Source: Neolewinella marina | Lineage (GTDB): Bacteria > Bacteroidota > Bacteroidia > Chitinophagales > Saprospiraceae | Reading direction: 5' to 3' | NCBI RefSeq assembly: GCF_002631205.1 | Contig: NZ_PDLO01000010.1 | Location: forward strand, 1-64,000 | DNA: 64,000 nt | Part shown: piece by piece, positions 1 through 8,611 of the stretch | Position numbering within the stretch: the first letter of the stretch is position 1 | Layout: the number at the start of each line of letters is the position of its first letter | Position numbers and translations under genes: made by a program | The notes under the pieces: model-generated | What the model was told of the DNA's origin: nothing | The model's database searches: none | Seen by the model: only the letters and a program-made list of their open reading frames with translations

Positions 1-4
1 GCCG

Positions 5-22
5 GGTGTACACGTGTACACC
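5..22. repeat. Perfect 18-bp palindrome
   Basis: A perfect palindrome (GGTGTACACGTGTACACC) lies at the left edge of the window, in non-coding DNA before the YceI gene. It could be an operator or part of a repeat that starts outside the window. Nothing here ties it to a specific gene. Confidence 0.5.
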
Positions 23-121
23 GAACAGAATACGCAGATAATAAACAATACCGGGCAGCTAGACCTGTTCCCGCCTAATCATTTACACTAATCCGTCAAG
101 CTATATTAGGCACGGACAGTA

Positions 122-158
122 GCTAATCGTAAATCTGAAATCGTAAATCGTAAATCCC
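122..158. repeat. Short imperfect tandem repeat (AATCGTAAATC type)
   Basis: The intergenic DNA holds imperfect tandem copies of AATCGTAAATC. The same style of repeat, also starting with AGCTAATCG, recurs near 4658-4690 and 5002-5030. It looks like a dispersed, non-coding, host-specific repeat. No function can be assigned. Confidence 0.55.
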
Positions 159-248
159 AACCTGCATGCGCAGGATCATGCCATGAACTGACATATCTCA
201 CGCCAGCGGCGTGGCCGGGCGGATAGCTTTGGTGACCAAACCGTAGAA

Positions 249-902
249 ATGAAGCACCCCGCCCCAATTATTCACGTCGTCACCTTCCTGCTTTGTCTTG
301 CTTTTGGGCTGGGCGTCCCGGGCAGCGCGTACGCCCAGGTCCCCTACCAGGTTGCGCCGGGCGGGGCATCCTCCATGCGCATTTCCGGCACCTCGACCCT
401 CCACCCCTGGACGATGGAGTCGACCACGGTAGCCGGAACGGCGGAACTCCTCTTTGCCTCCGGAAGTGATGGTGACTGGCAAGGCCTGAAGTCCCTCACC
501 TTCGCCCTGCCGGTGCGCAGCCTGAAGAGCAACCACAAGGGCCTCGACAACAACGCCTACGAAGCCCTGCGGGCCGACCAGCACCCCAGCATCCACTACC
601 GCCTGTCGTCCGCTACCTGTGAAGACCGGCCGGGGGGCTACCTGCTCCGTACCCGGGGACAACTGACCGTCGCGGGTACCACCCGCGACATTGCCATGGA
701 GGTACTCGTAGACATCAAGCCCGACAAGAGCATCAGCTGCAAGGGAAGCTATACGCTCAACATGCAGGACTACGGGGTAACGCCCCCCTCCTTCATGCTG
801 GGCGTAATGAAAACCGGAGAAATCATCACCCTGGATTTCGACGTCGCCTACCTGAGGGCCGCCAAGGTCCGGGACGCCGCTACTTCACTCAAGAACAACT
901 GA
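249..902 (+). CDS. YceI family protein, exported
   Basis: This 217-residue protein has an N-terminal signal peptide (hydrophobic stretch about residues 10-28, ending AYAQ). A YceI-like domain follows, recognisable from the opening ISGTSTLHPWTM, the middle NNAYEALRADQHPSI and the late pattern CKGSYTLNMQDYGVTPP. YceI domains form lipocalin-like barrels that bind isoprenoid-type lipids in the periplasm. The ligand here is unknown. The next gene starts 6 bases after the stop and encodes an outer-membrane barrel, so the two are probably co-transcribed. The family call is from memory of its motifs, and the length fits the family. Confidence 0.88.
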   Translation: MKHPAPIIHVVTFLLCLAFGLGVPGSAYAQVPYQVAPGGASSMRISGTSTLHPWTMESTTVAGTAELLFASGSDGDWQGLKSLTFALPVRSLKSNHKGLDNNAYEALRADQHPSIHYRLSSATCEDRPGGYLLRTRGQLTVAGTTRDIAMEVLVDIKPDKSISCKGSYTLNMQDYGVTPPSFMLGVMKTGEIITLDFDVAYLRAAKVRDAATSLKNN

Positions 903-908
903 CACGCC

Positions 909-2189
909 ATGAAAACCCTGTTCCTCCTCCTCTCCATCGCCTTCACCACGGTCGCGGCCGCCCAACAACCGCAGCTGCAGTACTTCCGCTTCAATGATTA
1001 CCGCGGACAAACGGTCTTCGAAACCACCAAGGCCGATACCGTACCCTACGATGGGGTAAGGGTGCGCGTAGGGGGCGACTTCGCCATGCAGTTCCAGGCC
1101 ATCAACCAGGAAAACGCCGCCAACAACCTGGTGGAGCTAGGCGACAACTTCAACCTGCCCACCGCCAACCTGAACCTCGACGTACAGCTGCTGGACGGGA
1201 TGCGGATGCACCTGACCACCTACCTTTCCTCCCGCCACCATGAGGAGGCCTGGGTCCGGGGCGGCTACCTCCAACTGGACCGGCTGGACTTCATACGGCC
1301 CGGGTTCCTGGAGGAGTTGATGCGGATCGCCACGGTCCGGATCGGCCTGGACGAATTCAACTACGGAGACACCCACTTCCGGCGCAGCGACAACGCCCGC
1401 GTAATCTTCAACCCCTTCGTGGGCAACTACCTGATGGACGCCTTCTCCACCGAAGCCTTCGGGGAGGTGACCCTCCAGCACCGGGGACTGCTGGCCGTCG
1501 TGGGCATCACGAACGGCAAGCTCAACCAGAACGTCATCGTCAACGCCAACACCGATAACCAGCCCTCCTTCTACGGAAAACTGGGGGTGGACAACCAGGT
1601 GAACGAAGACCTGCGCCTGCGACTCACGGCCTCCGTCTACGTCAACCACGGCACCACCACCGGCACCTGGCTGTACGGCGGCGACCGGGCGGGCAGCCGC
1701 TACTACAAGGTGCTGCAGACCCTGCCGGATTCCCTGGGGAAGACCGAGGGCGGTGACTTCGATGGCCGCTTCAACCCCCGCTTCCGCAAACTGACCGCCG
1801 TACAGGTAACTCCCTTCGTCCGGTACCAGGGGATCGAGCTCTTCCTGGTGTACGAGCGGGCGGTGGGCAGCAACGAAGGCCCCAATCCCGAAAGCGGGCG
1901 CGAGGGGGCCTTCACCCAGCTGGCGGCGGAAGCACTCTACCGCTTCGGCACCAACCGGCAGTTCTACGTGGGGGGGCGGTACAACACCGTCCGGGGCAAA
2001 CAGACGGAAAACGCCCCGGAAGACCTGGAAATCAAGCGCCTCAACCTGGGTGGGGGCTGGTTCCTCACCGATAACGTCGTCACCAAGTTAGAGTACGTCC
2101 GCCAGCGGTATACCGGCGACGGTTGGACCGGCCGCTTCGCTGGGGCCGAGTTCAGTGGGGTCAACCTTGAGGCGGGCATCAGTTTCTGA
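909..2189 (+). CDS. Putative outer-membrane porin-like barrel protein
   Basis: The protein has 426 residues with a clear signal peptide (about 1-18, ending AAAQ). Amphipathic, aromatic-rich segments run along its whole length, and it ends in a C-terminal phenylalanine (EAGISF), as expected for an outer-membrane beta-barrel. I cannot place it in a named porin family with certainty. It resembles the general porin/phosphate-selective porin type of Bacteroidota. It follows the YceI gene by 6 bases, suggesting joint expression and a periplasm/outer-membrane role. Substrate unknown. Confidence 0.75.
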   Translation: MKTLFLLLSIAFTTVAAAQQPQLQYFRFNDYRGQTVFETTKADTVPYDGVRVRVGGDFAMQFQAINQENAANNLVELGDNFNLPTANLNLDVQLLDGMRMHLTTYLSSRHHEEAWVRGGYLQLDRLDFIRPGFLEELMRIATVRIGLDEFNYGDTHFRRSDNARVIFNPFVGNYLMDAFSTEAFGEVTLQHRGLLAVVGITNGKLNQNVIVNANTDNQPSFYGKLGVDNQVNEDLRLRLTASVYVNHGTTTGTWLYGGDRAGSRYYKVLQTLPDSLGKTEGGDFDGRFNPRFRKLTAVQVTPFVRYQGIELFLVYERAVGSNEGPNPESGREGAFTQLAAEALYRFGTNRQFYVGGRYNTVRGKQTENAPEDLEIKRLNLGGGWFLTDNVVTKLEYVRQRYTGDGWTGRFAGAEFSGVNLEAGISF

Positions 2190-2423
2190 TTCAGGGTCGG
2201 CTTTTGCCCTGCTTTGCATTGCACCTGCGGCCCCGCCGCATTAACTGGTTTCGCTTCGCCTAGGTGAGGTGGTGTACGAATAGGGTGAAATTGTCCGTAG
2301 AATTCCCTACTTTAGGGATCAGCCCCCCTAAACAAGTTCTAACACGCTTCCCGTTCGCGCTGGCAATTCCAGCGAAGGGGATTCTCACCGGTTATCCGCA
2401 TACGGCGGAGACACAAACACGCT

Positions 2424-3197
2424 ATGATGAAACACGCCATTATTCTTCTCCTGTTTCTCCTGCCGCTGCTGGCTACGGCACAGACTGACGGCGATTACCT
2501 CGTCTTCGAGACCGTGGTGCTTACCCCCAACCCCGCCCATATCACCGAATTTGAGGCGGGACTGGCGGCACACAACAAAAAGTATCACGGCGAAGGGACC
2601 TACGCCGCGCGCACTTTCCTCATCGCTAATGGCCCCCGTTCCTCGAGCTACGCGTGGGTAATGGGCCCCTTCCCCTGGAAATCCCTCGACGATCGGCCCG
2701 CCCAGGCAGGGGGGCACGATGCCGACTGGAATAAAAACGTACACCGCTACCTGATGGATGGGGGAATGGGCACCTACCTGAAGCTTAATGCAGACGTGAG
2801 CCATTTTCCCAATGACTTCATGATGAAAAACTTGCTCGTGGATTTCTATGACGTAAAGCGGTTCAAATCCCAGGATGCGCTGGAATTGATGAAACCCATC
2901 CAGAAGGTGATGATGGAGAAATTTCCGGACGATACCTACGGCATTTACACCAACGAGTTTCCGAATACCACGGATGGGATGGACCTGGCCTACATCTCGT
3001 TCTTTGAAAAATCTGCCTGGTTGGGCGAAGACCCGGATTTCGCCATGAAGTACAACGAAGTCCACGGCGAGGGCAGTTTCGAGAAATTCCTGAAAGACTG
3101 GGAAGCCGCAACTCAAGGCGCCCAAAGCGAACTGTGGCGTTTTCTCCCGGACCTGAGTGGCATCAGTGGTGAAATACTCGCCGCCGATCGCCAGTAG
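2424..3197 (+). CDS. Secreted protein of unknown function (257 aa)
   Basis: A signal peptide is visible (MMKHAIILLLFLLPLLATAQ, cleavage about residue 20). The mature part is acidic and soluble, with two similar-sized halves and no catalytic motif I recognise. The repeated pattern of short beta/alpha segments and aromatic residues could fit a dimeric alpha/beta-barrel (NIPSNAP-like) fold, but that is only a guess. An intergenic gap of about 230 bases separates it from the porin gene, and the next gene follows after 17 bases. The ATG pair at the start leaves a one-codon ambiguity. Confidence 0.7.
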   Translation: MMKHAIILLLFLLPLLATAQTDGDYLVFETVVLTPNPAHITEFEAGLAAHNKKYHGEGTYAARTFLIANGPRSSSYAWVMGPFPWKSLDDRPAQAGGHDADWNKNVHRYLMDGGMGTYLKLNADVSHFPNDFMMKNLLVDFYDVKRFKSQDALELMKPIQKVMMEKFPDDTYGIYTNEFPNTTDGMDLAYISFFEKSAWLGEDPDFAMKYNEVHGEGSFEKFLKDWEAATQGAQSELWRFLPDLSGISGEILAADRQ

Positions 3198-3214
3198 CGC
3201 CGACTACATTTATA

Positions 3215-4447
3215 TTGCTGAACCTGCACATTTTGAGGGCTCACCGATCACTTTTGCTATTGCTGTTTCCGCTCCTGCTGGCACATTGCACCCCCAGGCA
3301 ATCGCCAGCATCCGCTGAGCAGATGAATCGCGCCACCCCTTCGGCCCCGCTCACGGTGTTGCGGGCGGACTCCGAACAGGAGCGGGCCGCCCTGGACGAA
3401 GCTTTCGTGGGCGTTACCATCAACGGTAAGGTGCGTCCGGACCTGTATACCCTGCAGGCGACGGGGGTCAGTACCGCGCCGCTGGTGGAAGCGGTGAGGA
3501 AATTTCGGTCCGCGCTCACCGACGAGCAGCGGGCGGCGAGCAGGTTTCCATTGGAGGGTGAAGAGTGGCGCCGGTGGACCAATATCGATATCGGCAATTA
3601 CAAGCGGCAGGGCGTTGGCCTGAATGAGCTCACTCCGGCACAGCAGGAGCTGGGCCTCGATATCCTGCGGAGCGGCCTGAGTCACCAGGGCTACCGGAAG
3701 ACCGAGGACATACGCCAGATGGAGGGCTACCTCGCCCGCCTGACGGGAGAATTTGAGCTGTTAGGACCTGATCTGTACTGGTTCTCCTTCATGGGCGAAC
3801 CCTCCGAGACGGAGCCCTGGGGGTGGCAGTTCGACGGTCATCACCTCGTCATCAATTACTTTGTTGTTGGCGATCAGGTCGTGATGACGCCCACCTTTTT
3901 GGGTTCGGAGCCAAACTACATCCAAGACGGTGAAGGTGCCGGTACCCGCACCTTCGCAAAGGAGGAAGCGCTGGGGGTAAAGCTGTACAAATCGCTGGAC
4001 CAACAGCAACGTGCCGCTGCCACCCTGTACGACCGCAAGGAAGCAAGCTACATCCAGGCCAACGCCTTTCGTGACAACGCCGTGGTGCCCATCACGGGCG
4101 TCCGTGTCTCCACCTTCTCTTCCGCCCAACGGGCTATTCTGAACGAACTGCTGGGGGAATACGTCGGCAATATGGCCGAGGGGCACGCCCGGGTAAAGCT
4201 GGCAGAAGTGAAGCAGCACCTGCCCGACACCTGGTTCGCCTGGGTGGGTGACGTAGCGGCTACCGGGCCCTTTTACTACCGCATTCAGAGTCCGGTGATC
4301 CTGATCGAGTTCGACCACCAGCGGCCCATCTTCCTGGAGGGTGACCTGCCGACACGAGCGCACGTACACACGCTCGTGCGTACCCCCAACGGGAACGATT
4401 ACGGGAAGGACCTGCTGGGGCAGCATTTAGCGGAGCATCCGCATTAG
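3215..4447 (+). CDS. DUF3500 domain-containing lipoprotein or exported protein
   Basis: The 410-residue product has an N-terminal hydrophobic stretch ending LLLAHC, a possible lipobox. The body shows the features of DUF3500: alternating helical segments, SDLYWFSFMG-like and WGWQFDGHHLVINYF motifs, and a late histidine-rich end. The function of DUF3500 is not established. No ATG is available near the signal peptide. The longest start is the TTG at 3215, but a TATATTGC promoter-like box overlaps it, so the in-frame TTG at 3233 (giving MRAHRSLLLLLF) may be the real start. It lies 17 bases after the preceding gene. Confidence 0.82.
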   Translation: MLNLHILRAHRSLLLLLFPLLLAHCTPRQSPASAEQMNRATPSAPLTVLRADSEQERAALDEAFVGVTINGKVRPDLYTLQATGVSTAPLVEAVRKFRSALTDEQRAASRFPLEGEEWRRWTNIDIGNYKRQGVGLNELTPAQQELGLDILRSGLSHQGYRKTEDIRQMEGYLARLTGEFELLGPDLYWFSFMGEPSETEPWGWQFDGHHLVINYFVVGDQVVMTPTFLGSEPNYIQDGEGAGTRTFAKEEALGVKLYKSLDQQQRAAATLYDRKEASYIQANAFRDNAVVPITGVRVSTFSSAQRAILNELLGEYVGNMAEGHARVKLAEVKQHLPDTWFAWVGDVAATGPFYYRIQSPVILIEFDHQRPIFLEGDLPTRAHVHTLVRTPNGNDYGKDLLGQHLAEHPH

Positions 4448-4506
4448 GGCAATAATCGCTGCTGCTGTGTACTGCCAGCTATCCGGGCTCCCTATTTTCC
4501 CGACGT

Positions 4507-4662
4507 ATGGAAACCAAACGAATGCTATCCTCCGACAATAAGACCGCGCTGCTCAGTACCCTTGAGCGACGCTTCGGGGAGAACGGCAGCCGCCACGCAG
4601 GACTGCAGTGGTCCGAGGTGAGCCGTGCGGTAGCCAACCGCCGAAGGCAGCAGCGCAGCTAA
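4507..4662 (+). pseudogene. Truncated DUF4256 gene (N-terminal 38 or so residues)
   Basis: The ATG at 4507 opens a 51-codon frame. Its first 38 residues match the start of the DUF4256 family (RRFGENGSRHAGLQWSEV is the typical N-terminal block), a family usually about 180 residues long. The frame then runs directly into a 45-bp repeat (4621-4665) that occurs again at 4965-5009, and stops. No remainder of the domain is visible downstream. I infer a gene cut by deletion or by repeat expansion, with an artificial C-terminus supplied by the repeat. Confidence 0.6.
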
Positions 4663-4665
4663 TCG
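4621..4665. repeat. 45-bp direct repeat, copy 1
   Basis: This is identical over 45 bases to 4965-5009. It begins AGCCGTGCGGTAGCC and ends GCGCAGCTAATCG. Both copies are followed by short AATC-type tandem repeats. Copy 1 supplies the end of the truncated DUF4256 frame. Confidence 0.85.
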
Positions 4666-4782
4666 AGAATCAAGTATCGAGAATCGAGAATCGCATATCT
4701 CCGTACGTCCACTATGAAGGAGACTCGGTTTTACTGCTATTGTGGAAGGTATCACTCCTTATCCCCGCGAGGCCCATTCCTG

Positions 4783-4827
4783 GGAATTGACCCCGCTAAT
4801 TCGGGGCCGTCCCTTCCAGGGCCGGGT
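4783..4827. repeat. Dispersed 45-bp element, copy A
   Basis: It shares GGAATTGACCCCGCTA and then CCGTCCCTT-C/T-AGGGCCGGG with 61082-61125, about 56 kb away. Only the centre differs, and by one base in length. Both copies sit between genes. Confidence 0.75.
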
Positions 4828-4964
4828 GACCGTCGATTTACCATTTACCACGTACAAAATACCATGTACCATTTGCGGGGCAGCTCGCTGCGCTCGTGTG
4901 TCAGAGCCCGGGCAGAGTTAAAGGGGTGAGGGCCTCCAGGCCCGACGATGAGCGGAGCGAGCAG

Positions 4965-5009
4965 AGCCGTGCGGTAGCCAACCGCCGAAGGCAGCAGCGC
5001 AGCTAATCG
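4965..5009. repeat. 45-bp direct repeat, copy 2
   Basis: This is an exact copy of 4621-4665. It is followed by AATCGCAAATCAGAAATCG, which echoes the repeat at 122-158. Confidence 0.85.
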
Positions 5010-5071
5010 CAAATCAGAAATCGTAAATACTTCCCGGGCCGGTGCAAGGCGGAGTCAAATGACCACCCAAT

Positions 5072-6652
5072 TCAGCGCCCCTTGATCGGAGGCGTTTCCA
5101 GGCGGTAGCTGCTGGTGCCGGTGTAGGTGCGGCCGAACTGGTCGGTGGCGCGGATCTCGATGGTGTGGGTACCGGGATCCAAGCGGGTGGGGATGTTGGC
5201 GCGCCACAGGTGGGTACTGGGAATGGCGTTCGACCCGCGGCGGCCGGGCAGCAGTTCGTCGGCGGTGTCCCATTCGTAGATGGAAGACTCGTAGGCGGGG
5301 TCCTGTTCCTCGACGTAGGACATGGGTTTCCATTCGCCGTCGTCGACGCGGTAGATGACCTCGTCGCCGTGGCGGCCCACGAAGAAGTTGGCGTAGATGC
5401 CCGCCCGGGTGCCTTGGCCCTGCGCCAACACGCGGGGGTGGAAGATCTCCATCTGGTAATCGGCGGGGCGGCCGGCGGCCCGGTACTCGGTGGAGTAGCG
5501 GTTGCCGTCGAAGTGGAGGAAGGCGTAGCCCTTGGGGGTGCCGTCGCGCATGGTGGATACGGGCACGCCGTTCGCGTCGGGCTTGCCGGAGTACCAGTCG
5601 CCGGAGGTGGTGCCCACGTTGTATTCGTGGTGGGGGGTGCCCCGCTCGTTACCCGCTTCGGGGCCGAAGTAGTCCTGCCGCTGGATGTGGGTGTGGGCGG
5701 AAAGCGAAAGCGTATTGGGGAAGCGCTCCAGGATGTCGAACAGCCGCTCGCGGTCACCGTCGCGGTAGGTTTCCCCGCCGCCCTCGTTCAGGGGGATGTG
5801 GAAGGCCAGCACGATCAGGTGGTCTTCGGGGACGAACTTCAGGTCGTTCTCCACGAAGTTGAGCTGGTCCTCCCGGAAGCCGCCCCAGTAGCCGCTGGAA
5901 TCCCGGGGGTCGGGATAGAGGATGTCGTCCAGGACGATGAAGTGGACCTTGCCGTAGTTGAAGGCGTAGTTGGCCGGACCGAAGTGGGCCTCGAAGGTCT
6001 CGTCGGCCAGGGCGTCGGTGGGGGCATCGAAGTTCATGTCGTGGTTGCCCATCACGTTATACCAGGGGATACCGACCCGGCGGATGGCGGCGGTGTAGGG
6101 GCGGAAGAGGTCGAGGTCGTCGCCCACCAGGTCGCCCAGGCTGAGGCCGAAGCGTACGTTCTCGATGCCCGCCACCTCGGAGACGATGCCCCGGGCGAAG
6201 TAGTCCACCTCCTCCTCGGTATAGGGCTGGGGATCGCCGAAGACCAGGGCGGTGAAGCGCTCCGACTCCTCCACCGGAACCAAGGGAAAGTTGATCGTCG
6301 CGGGCAGGGCCCCGGTAGCCGCCACCCCGGGAAACTGCGTAGCGGGAGAGCCTTCGGGTTTGTGGTGGTAGTAGTAGCGCGGCAGGTTGTTCCCGTCCAC
6401 GGGCACGGCGTAGCCCGCGGGCTTGATGACGGCGATGGTGTTGTCGGAGCCCACGGGGAGGGTGTAGCGCCCCGCGGCGTCGGTCTGCACCACCGCTTCG
6501 CCGTTCGTGACGCTTACGCCGGGGATGCCTGATTCCTGGCGGTCCATTTTGCCGTTGCCGTTGGCGTCGGCGTAAACAGTGCCGCGGGCGATGGACTGTG
6601 CGGACAGGCCAGCGGCCAATACCAGAAAGAGGGAAAAAAGGAGGGTTCTCAT
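5072..6652 (-). CDS. Calcineurin-like metallophosphoesterase with N-terminal carboxypeptidase-like domain
   Basis: The 526-residue product is exported (signal peptide about 1-20, ending LSAQ). About residues 22-105 form a SdrD B/carboxypeptidase-regulatory type beta-sandwich (GTVYADANGNGKMDRQESG). The catalytic metallophosphoesterase domain follows, with the metal-ligand blocks FGDPQP, GDLVGDDL, MGNHDMNF, AFHIPL and SAHTHIQ. The last 150 or so residues match the C-terminal domain found in this subfamily. The start is at 6652 (MRTLLF), because the longer frame to 6718 has no signal-like sequence. It probably hydrolyses phosphoesters in the periplasm. The substrate is unknown. Confidence 0.88.
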   Translation of the reverse strand: MRTLLFSLFLVLAAGLSAQSIARGTVYADANGNGKMDRQESGIPGVSVTNGEAVVQTDAAGRYTLPVGSDNTIAVIKPAGYAVPVDGNNLPRYYYHHKPEGSPATQFPGVAATGALPATINFPLVPVEESERFTALVFGDPQPYTEEEVDYFARGIVSEVAGIENVRFGLSLGDLVGDDLDLFRPYTAAIRRVGIPWYNVMGNHDMNFDAPTDALADETFEAHFGPANYAFNYGKVHFIVLDDILYPDPRDSSGYWGGFREDQLNFVENDLKFVPEDHLIVLAFHIPLNEGGGETYRDGDRERLFDILERFPNTLSLSAHTHIQRQDYFGPEAGNERGTPHHEYNVGTTSGDWYSGKPDANGVPVSTMRDGTPKGYAFLHFDGNRYSTEYRAAGRPADYQMEIFHPRVLAQGQGTRAGIYANFFVGRHGDEVIYRVDDGEWKPMSYVEEQDPAYESSIYEWDTADELLPGRRGSNAIPSTHLWRANIPTRLDPGTHTIEIRATDQFGRTYTGTSSYRLETPPIKGR

Positions 6653-7044
6653 AGTAGGTAAAATAGGTAAACCGTGAAGATTCCCGGAAGTACGATGCCC
6701 GGGCAGGGACAGCAGCATTCACTCCTCGGGATCACCATCCCGGTTGATGTGCCGTCGCAAAAGAAACCGGGGTATGCAATGGCTGGGTAAAGGTGGGGTT
6801 AAGGATTAGATAAGGTTAACAGGGTTAGAAGAGGTAGAGGGGTTAGACTGGCGGGCATTTTTCCCTCGCTTCGCTTGGGCCGCTTGGTTCGTGAGCTCTG
6901 CTCGCGACACGTCGGATCCCCCTCTCGCGTGATTCATTGGCCCGGGCTGCGCTTCGGAACCGCCATCCCCGAGCTGCGCTCGGGAGCCATTGACACAATC
7001 CTCCCCAGGCCCTAACTTAAAGGAGGAATCACCACCCGTCCGTC
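6653..7044. other. Intergenic region with G-rich GGTTA run and hairpins
   Basis: No gene was found in these 392 bases. At 6795-6845 there are several GGTTA/GGGTTAG words in a G-rich strand (GGGGTTA, AGGTTA, GGGTTAG, GGGGTTAG), a possible G-quadruplex. At 6968-6984 there is a perfect 7-bp stem (CCCGAGC...GCTCGGG). The region probably holds the promoters of the two diverging genes. Confidence 0.55.
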
Positions 7045-8175
7045 ATGCGCTACCTCACCCTCCTCCTGATGCTGTCGTCGCTGCTCGCCTGTGCCGATGC
7101 CAATTCCCAGCAACCGTCTCCGCCCCCGGGCGACGCCGACGTAGAACAACTCCTGGCCGCCTCGATGCGGCAGGTAGAACCCACGAAGTACAATGAGGTC
7201 CTCGACCGGAAAAGTGGAATGGTACAGGCCCGCTTCCCCATCCCCCAAAGCTGGCGGGTGAACCACCCGGAGGCCCCCATTTTCGTCGAGGGGCCGGACG
7301 GACTCCGCATCCATCGCCAGGAAAGCCAGCAGTACGCCTGGTCGTCCGACCCGATGATGCAGCAGACCATCCGCATGCAGGGCACCTACCAGCTGATGCA
7401 GCCGCAGACCCTGCAGCAGATCCTGGAGAACTACGTGCGGCCCAACGCCGCCAACCAGAGGTATACCTTCGTCGGGGAGGCCCCGGCCCCGGAGGTCGCC
7501 GGCTTCTGGCAGCGGCTCTATAACGCCATGCCGAATACCGGATCGCGGCGGAGCGTGGACGCCCGGGTGACGGAGTGGGATACCCCCAGCGGCAAGTCGC
7601 TCATCCTGCTGGTACTCACCCAGACCACCAACGGGCAACTCCTCGTATGGAACCTTATGAGTACCGAAATGGAGTCCGCCGCCAACGCCTACGACCGCCA
7701 CCGCAACGCCTACCTCTACTCCTACGCCAACGGACAGCTGAACCCCGCCTGGATCCGCCACAAGAACGGGGAGCTCGCCAGCAAGCTGCGGGAAAACGAC
7801 CGACAGTTCGCGGATGAATCCGCCCGCTCCGCCTCCGCCCACCGCCAGCGGATGCAGGCCATCGCCGCCCGGGGCGCTACGGCCACCGAGGTGGGCAAGA
7901 CCTACAGTGATATCCTTGACATCTCCCACCAGGGCTTCCTCAACCGCAGTAACATCAACGACGCCGGCCACGCCCGCACCGTCGACGCCATCTCCGAAAC
8001 CGCCCTCATCGGCAACCACGAAACCGGCGAACACTACAGCGTCCCCGCCGGTGCCAACTACTACTGGGTCTCCAGCCAGGGCACCTACTTCGGTACCGAC
8101 AATGCCCTCTTCAACCCCAATACCGACCAGCGGACGAACGATACGGAGTGGACCAAGTTTGCGGTTGAGCGGTAG
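7045..8175 (+). CDS. Putative lipoprotein of unknown function (376 aa)
   Basis: The N-terminus MRYLTLLLMLSSLLAC is a lipoprotein signal with cysteine 16 as the likely lipidated residue. The mature protein is rich in Q, A and N, mostly soluble, with a helical middle section (about 200-270) dense in charged residues. I see no known catalytic motif. An AAAGGAGGA sequence precedes the start by about 18 bases (7018-7026), unusual for this genome. The gene stands alone, diverging from the phosphoesterase gene. Function not recognised. Confidence 0.75.
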   Translation: MRYLTLLLMLSSLLACADANSQQPSPPPGDADVEQLLAASMRQVEPTKYNEVLDRKSGMVQARFPIPQSWRVNHPEAPIFVEGPDGLRIHRQESQQYAWSSDPMMQQTIRMQGTYQLMQPQTLQQILENYVRPNAANQRYTFVGEAPAPEVAGFWQRLYNAMPNTGSRRSVDARVTEWDTPSGKSLILLVLTQTTNGQLLVWNLMSTEMESAANAYDRHRNAYLYSYANGQLNPAWIRHKNGELASKLRENDRQFADESARSASAHRQRMQAIAARGATATEVGKTYSDILDISHQGFLNRSNINDAGHARTVDAISETALIGNHETGEHYSVPAGANYYWVSSQGTYFGTDNALFNPNTDQRTNDTEWTKFAVER

Positions 8176-8611
8176 GACTACGGTTTCCGGGTACCCCTAC
8201 GGGTTGTCGGGCCTGCGGTCCGACGATTGCCCCGACCACGGGCTCGGGATTGGCTGAATAGCTGGTTGCGGGCGAGGTAGTACAGCTTATTGGCGGTACG
8301 GGAATGGGTTGTGGCCCCCTACCCTGTTTTGGAGATGGGAATATTAGGTTTTGGGCACACCCGTCAACCCGTGGACACCCGTCAACTTTACTTCTTGTAG
8401 CTACCGGGAGATTATGTATTATTGGGGGGCGGGTGGCGCGCATCTGTTGATGATTTCACCGCCATTGTGTACGTACGTGCAATGAGGGTGTAGTAAGGTT
8501 CGCCGCAATAATGCCAAAAGAACGACATCTAAAACTTTTAGCAACATATATGAGCATTGATTTTCACCTTATGTCAATATATGTAAAGACTAAAGTAGAG
8601 AAAACAACAAT
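8176..8611. other. Intergenic transition into the AT-rich island
   Basis: No gene is supported in these 436 bases. The first part is GC-rich and contains two close copies of ACACCCGTCAAC (near 8356-8385). From about 8490 the composition changes sharply to AT-rich and stays so into the minus-strand gene that ends at 8612. This marks the left boundary of the accessory island. Confidence 0.6.

Larger units (their letters stand above)
4663..5071. other. Intergenic repeat patch
   Basis: These 409 bases carry no credible gene. In order they hold AATCGAGAATC-type short tandem repeats (4661-4695), a dispersed element at 4783-4827 related to 61082-61125, a run of CCATTTACCA/CCATGTACCA-type repeats (about 4838-4875), and copy 2 of the 45-bp repeat (4965-5009) with its own AATC tail. 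Short open frames here have no protein-like composition. Confidence 0.7.
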
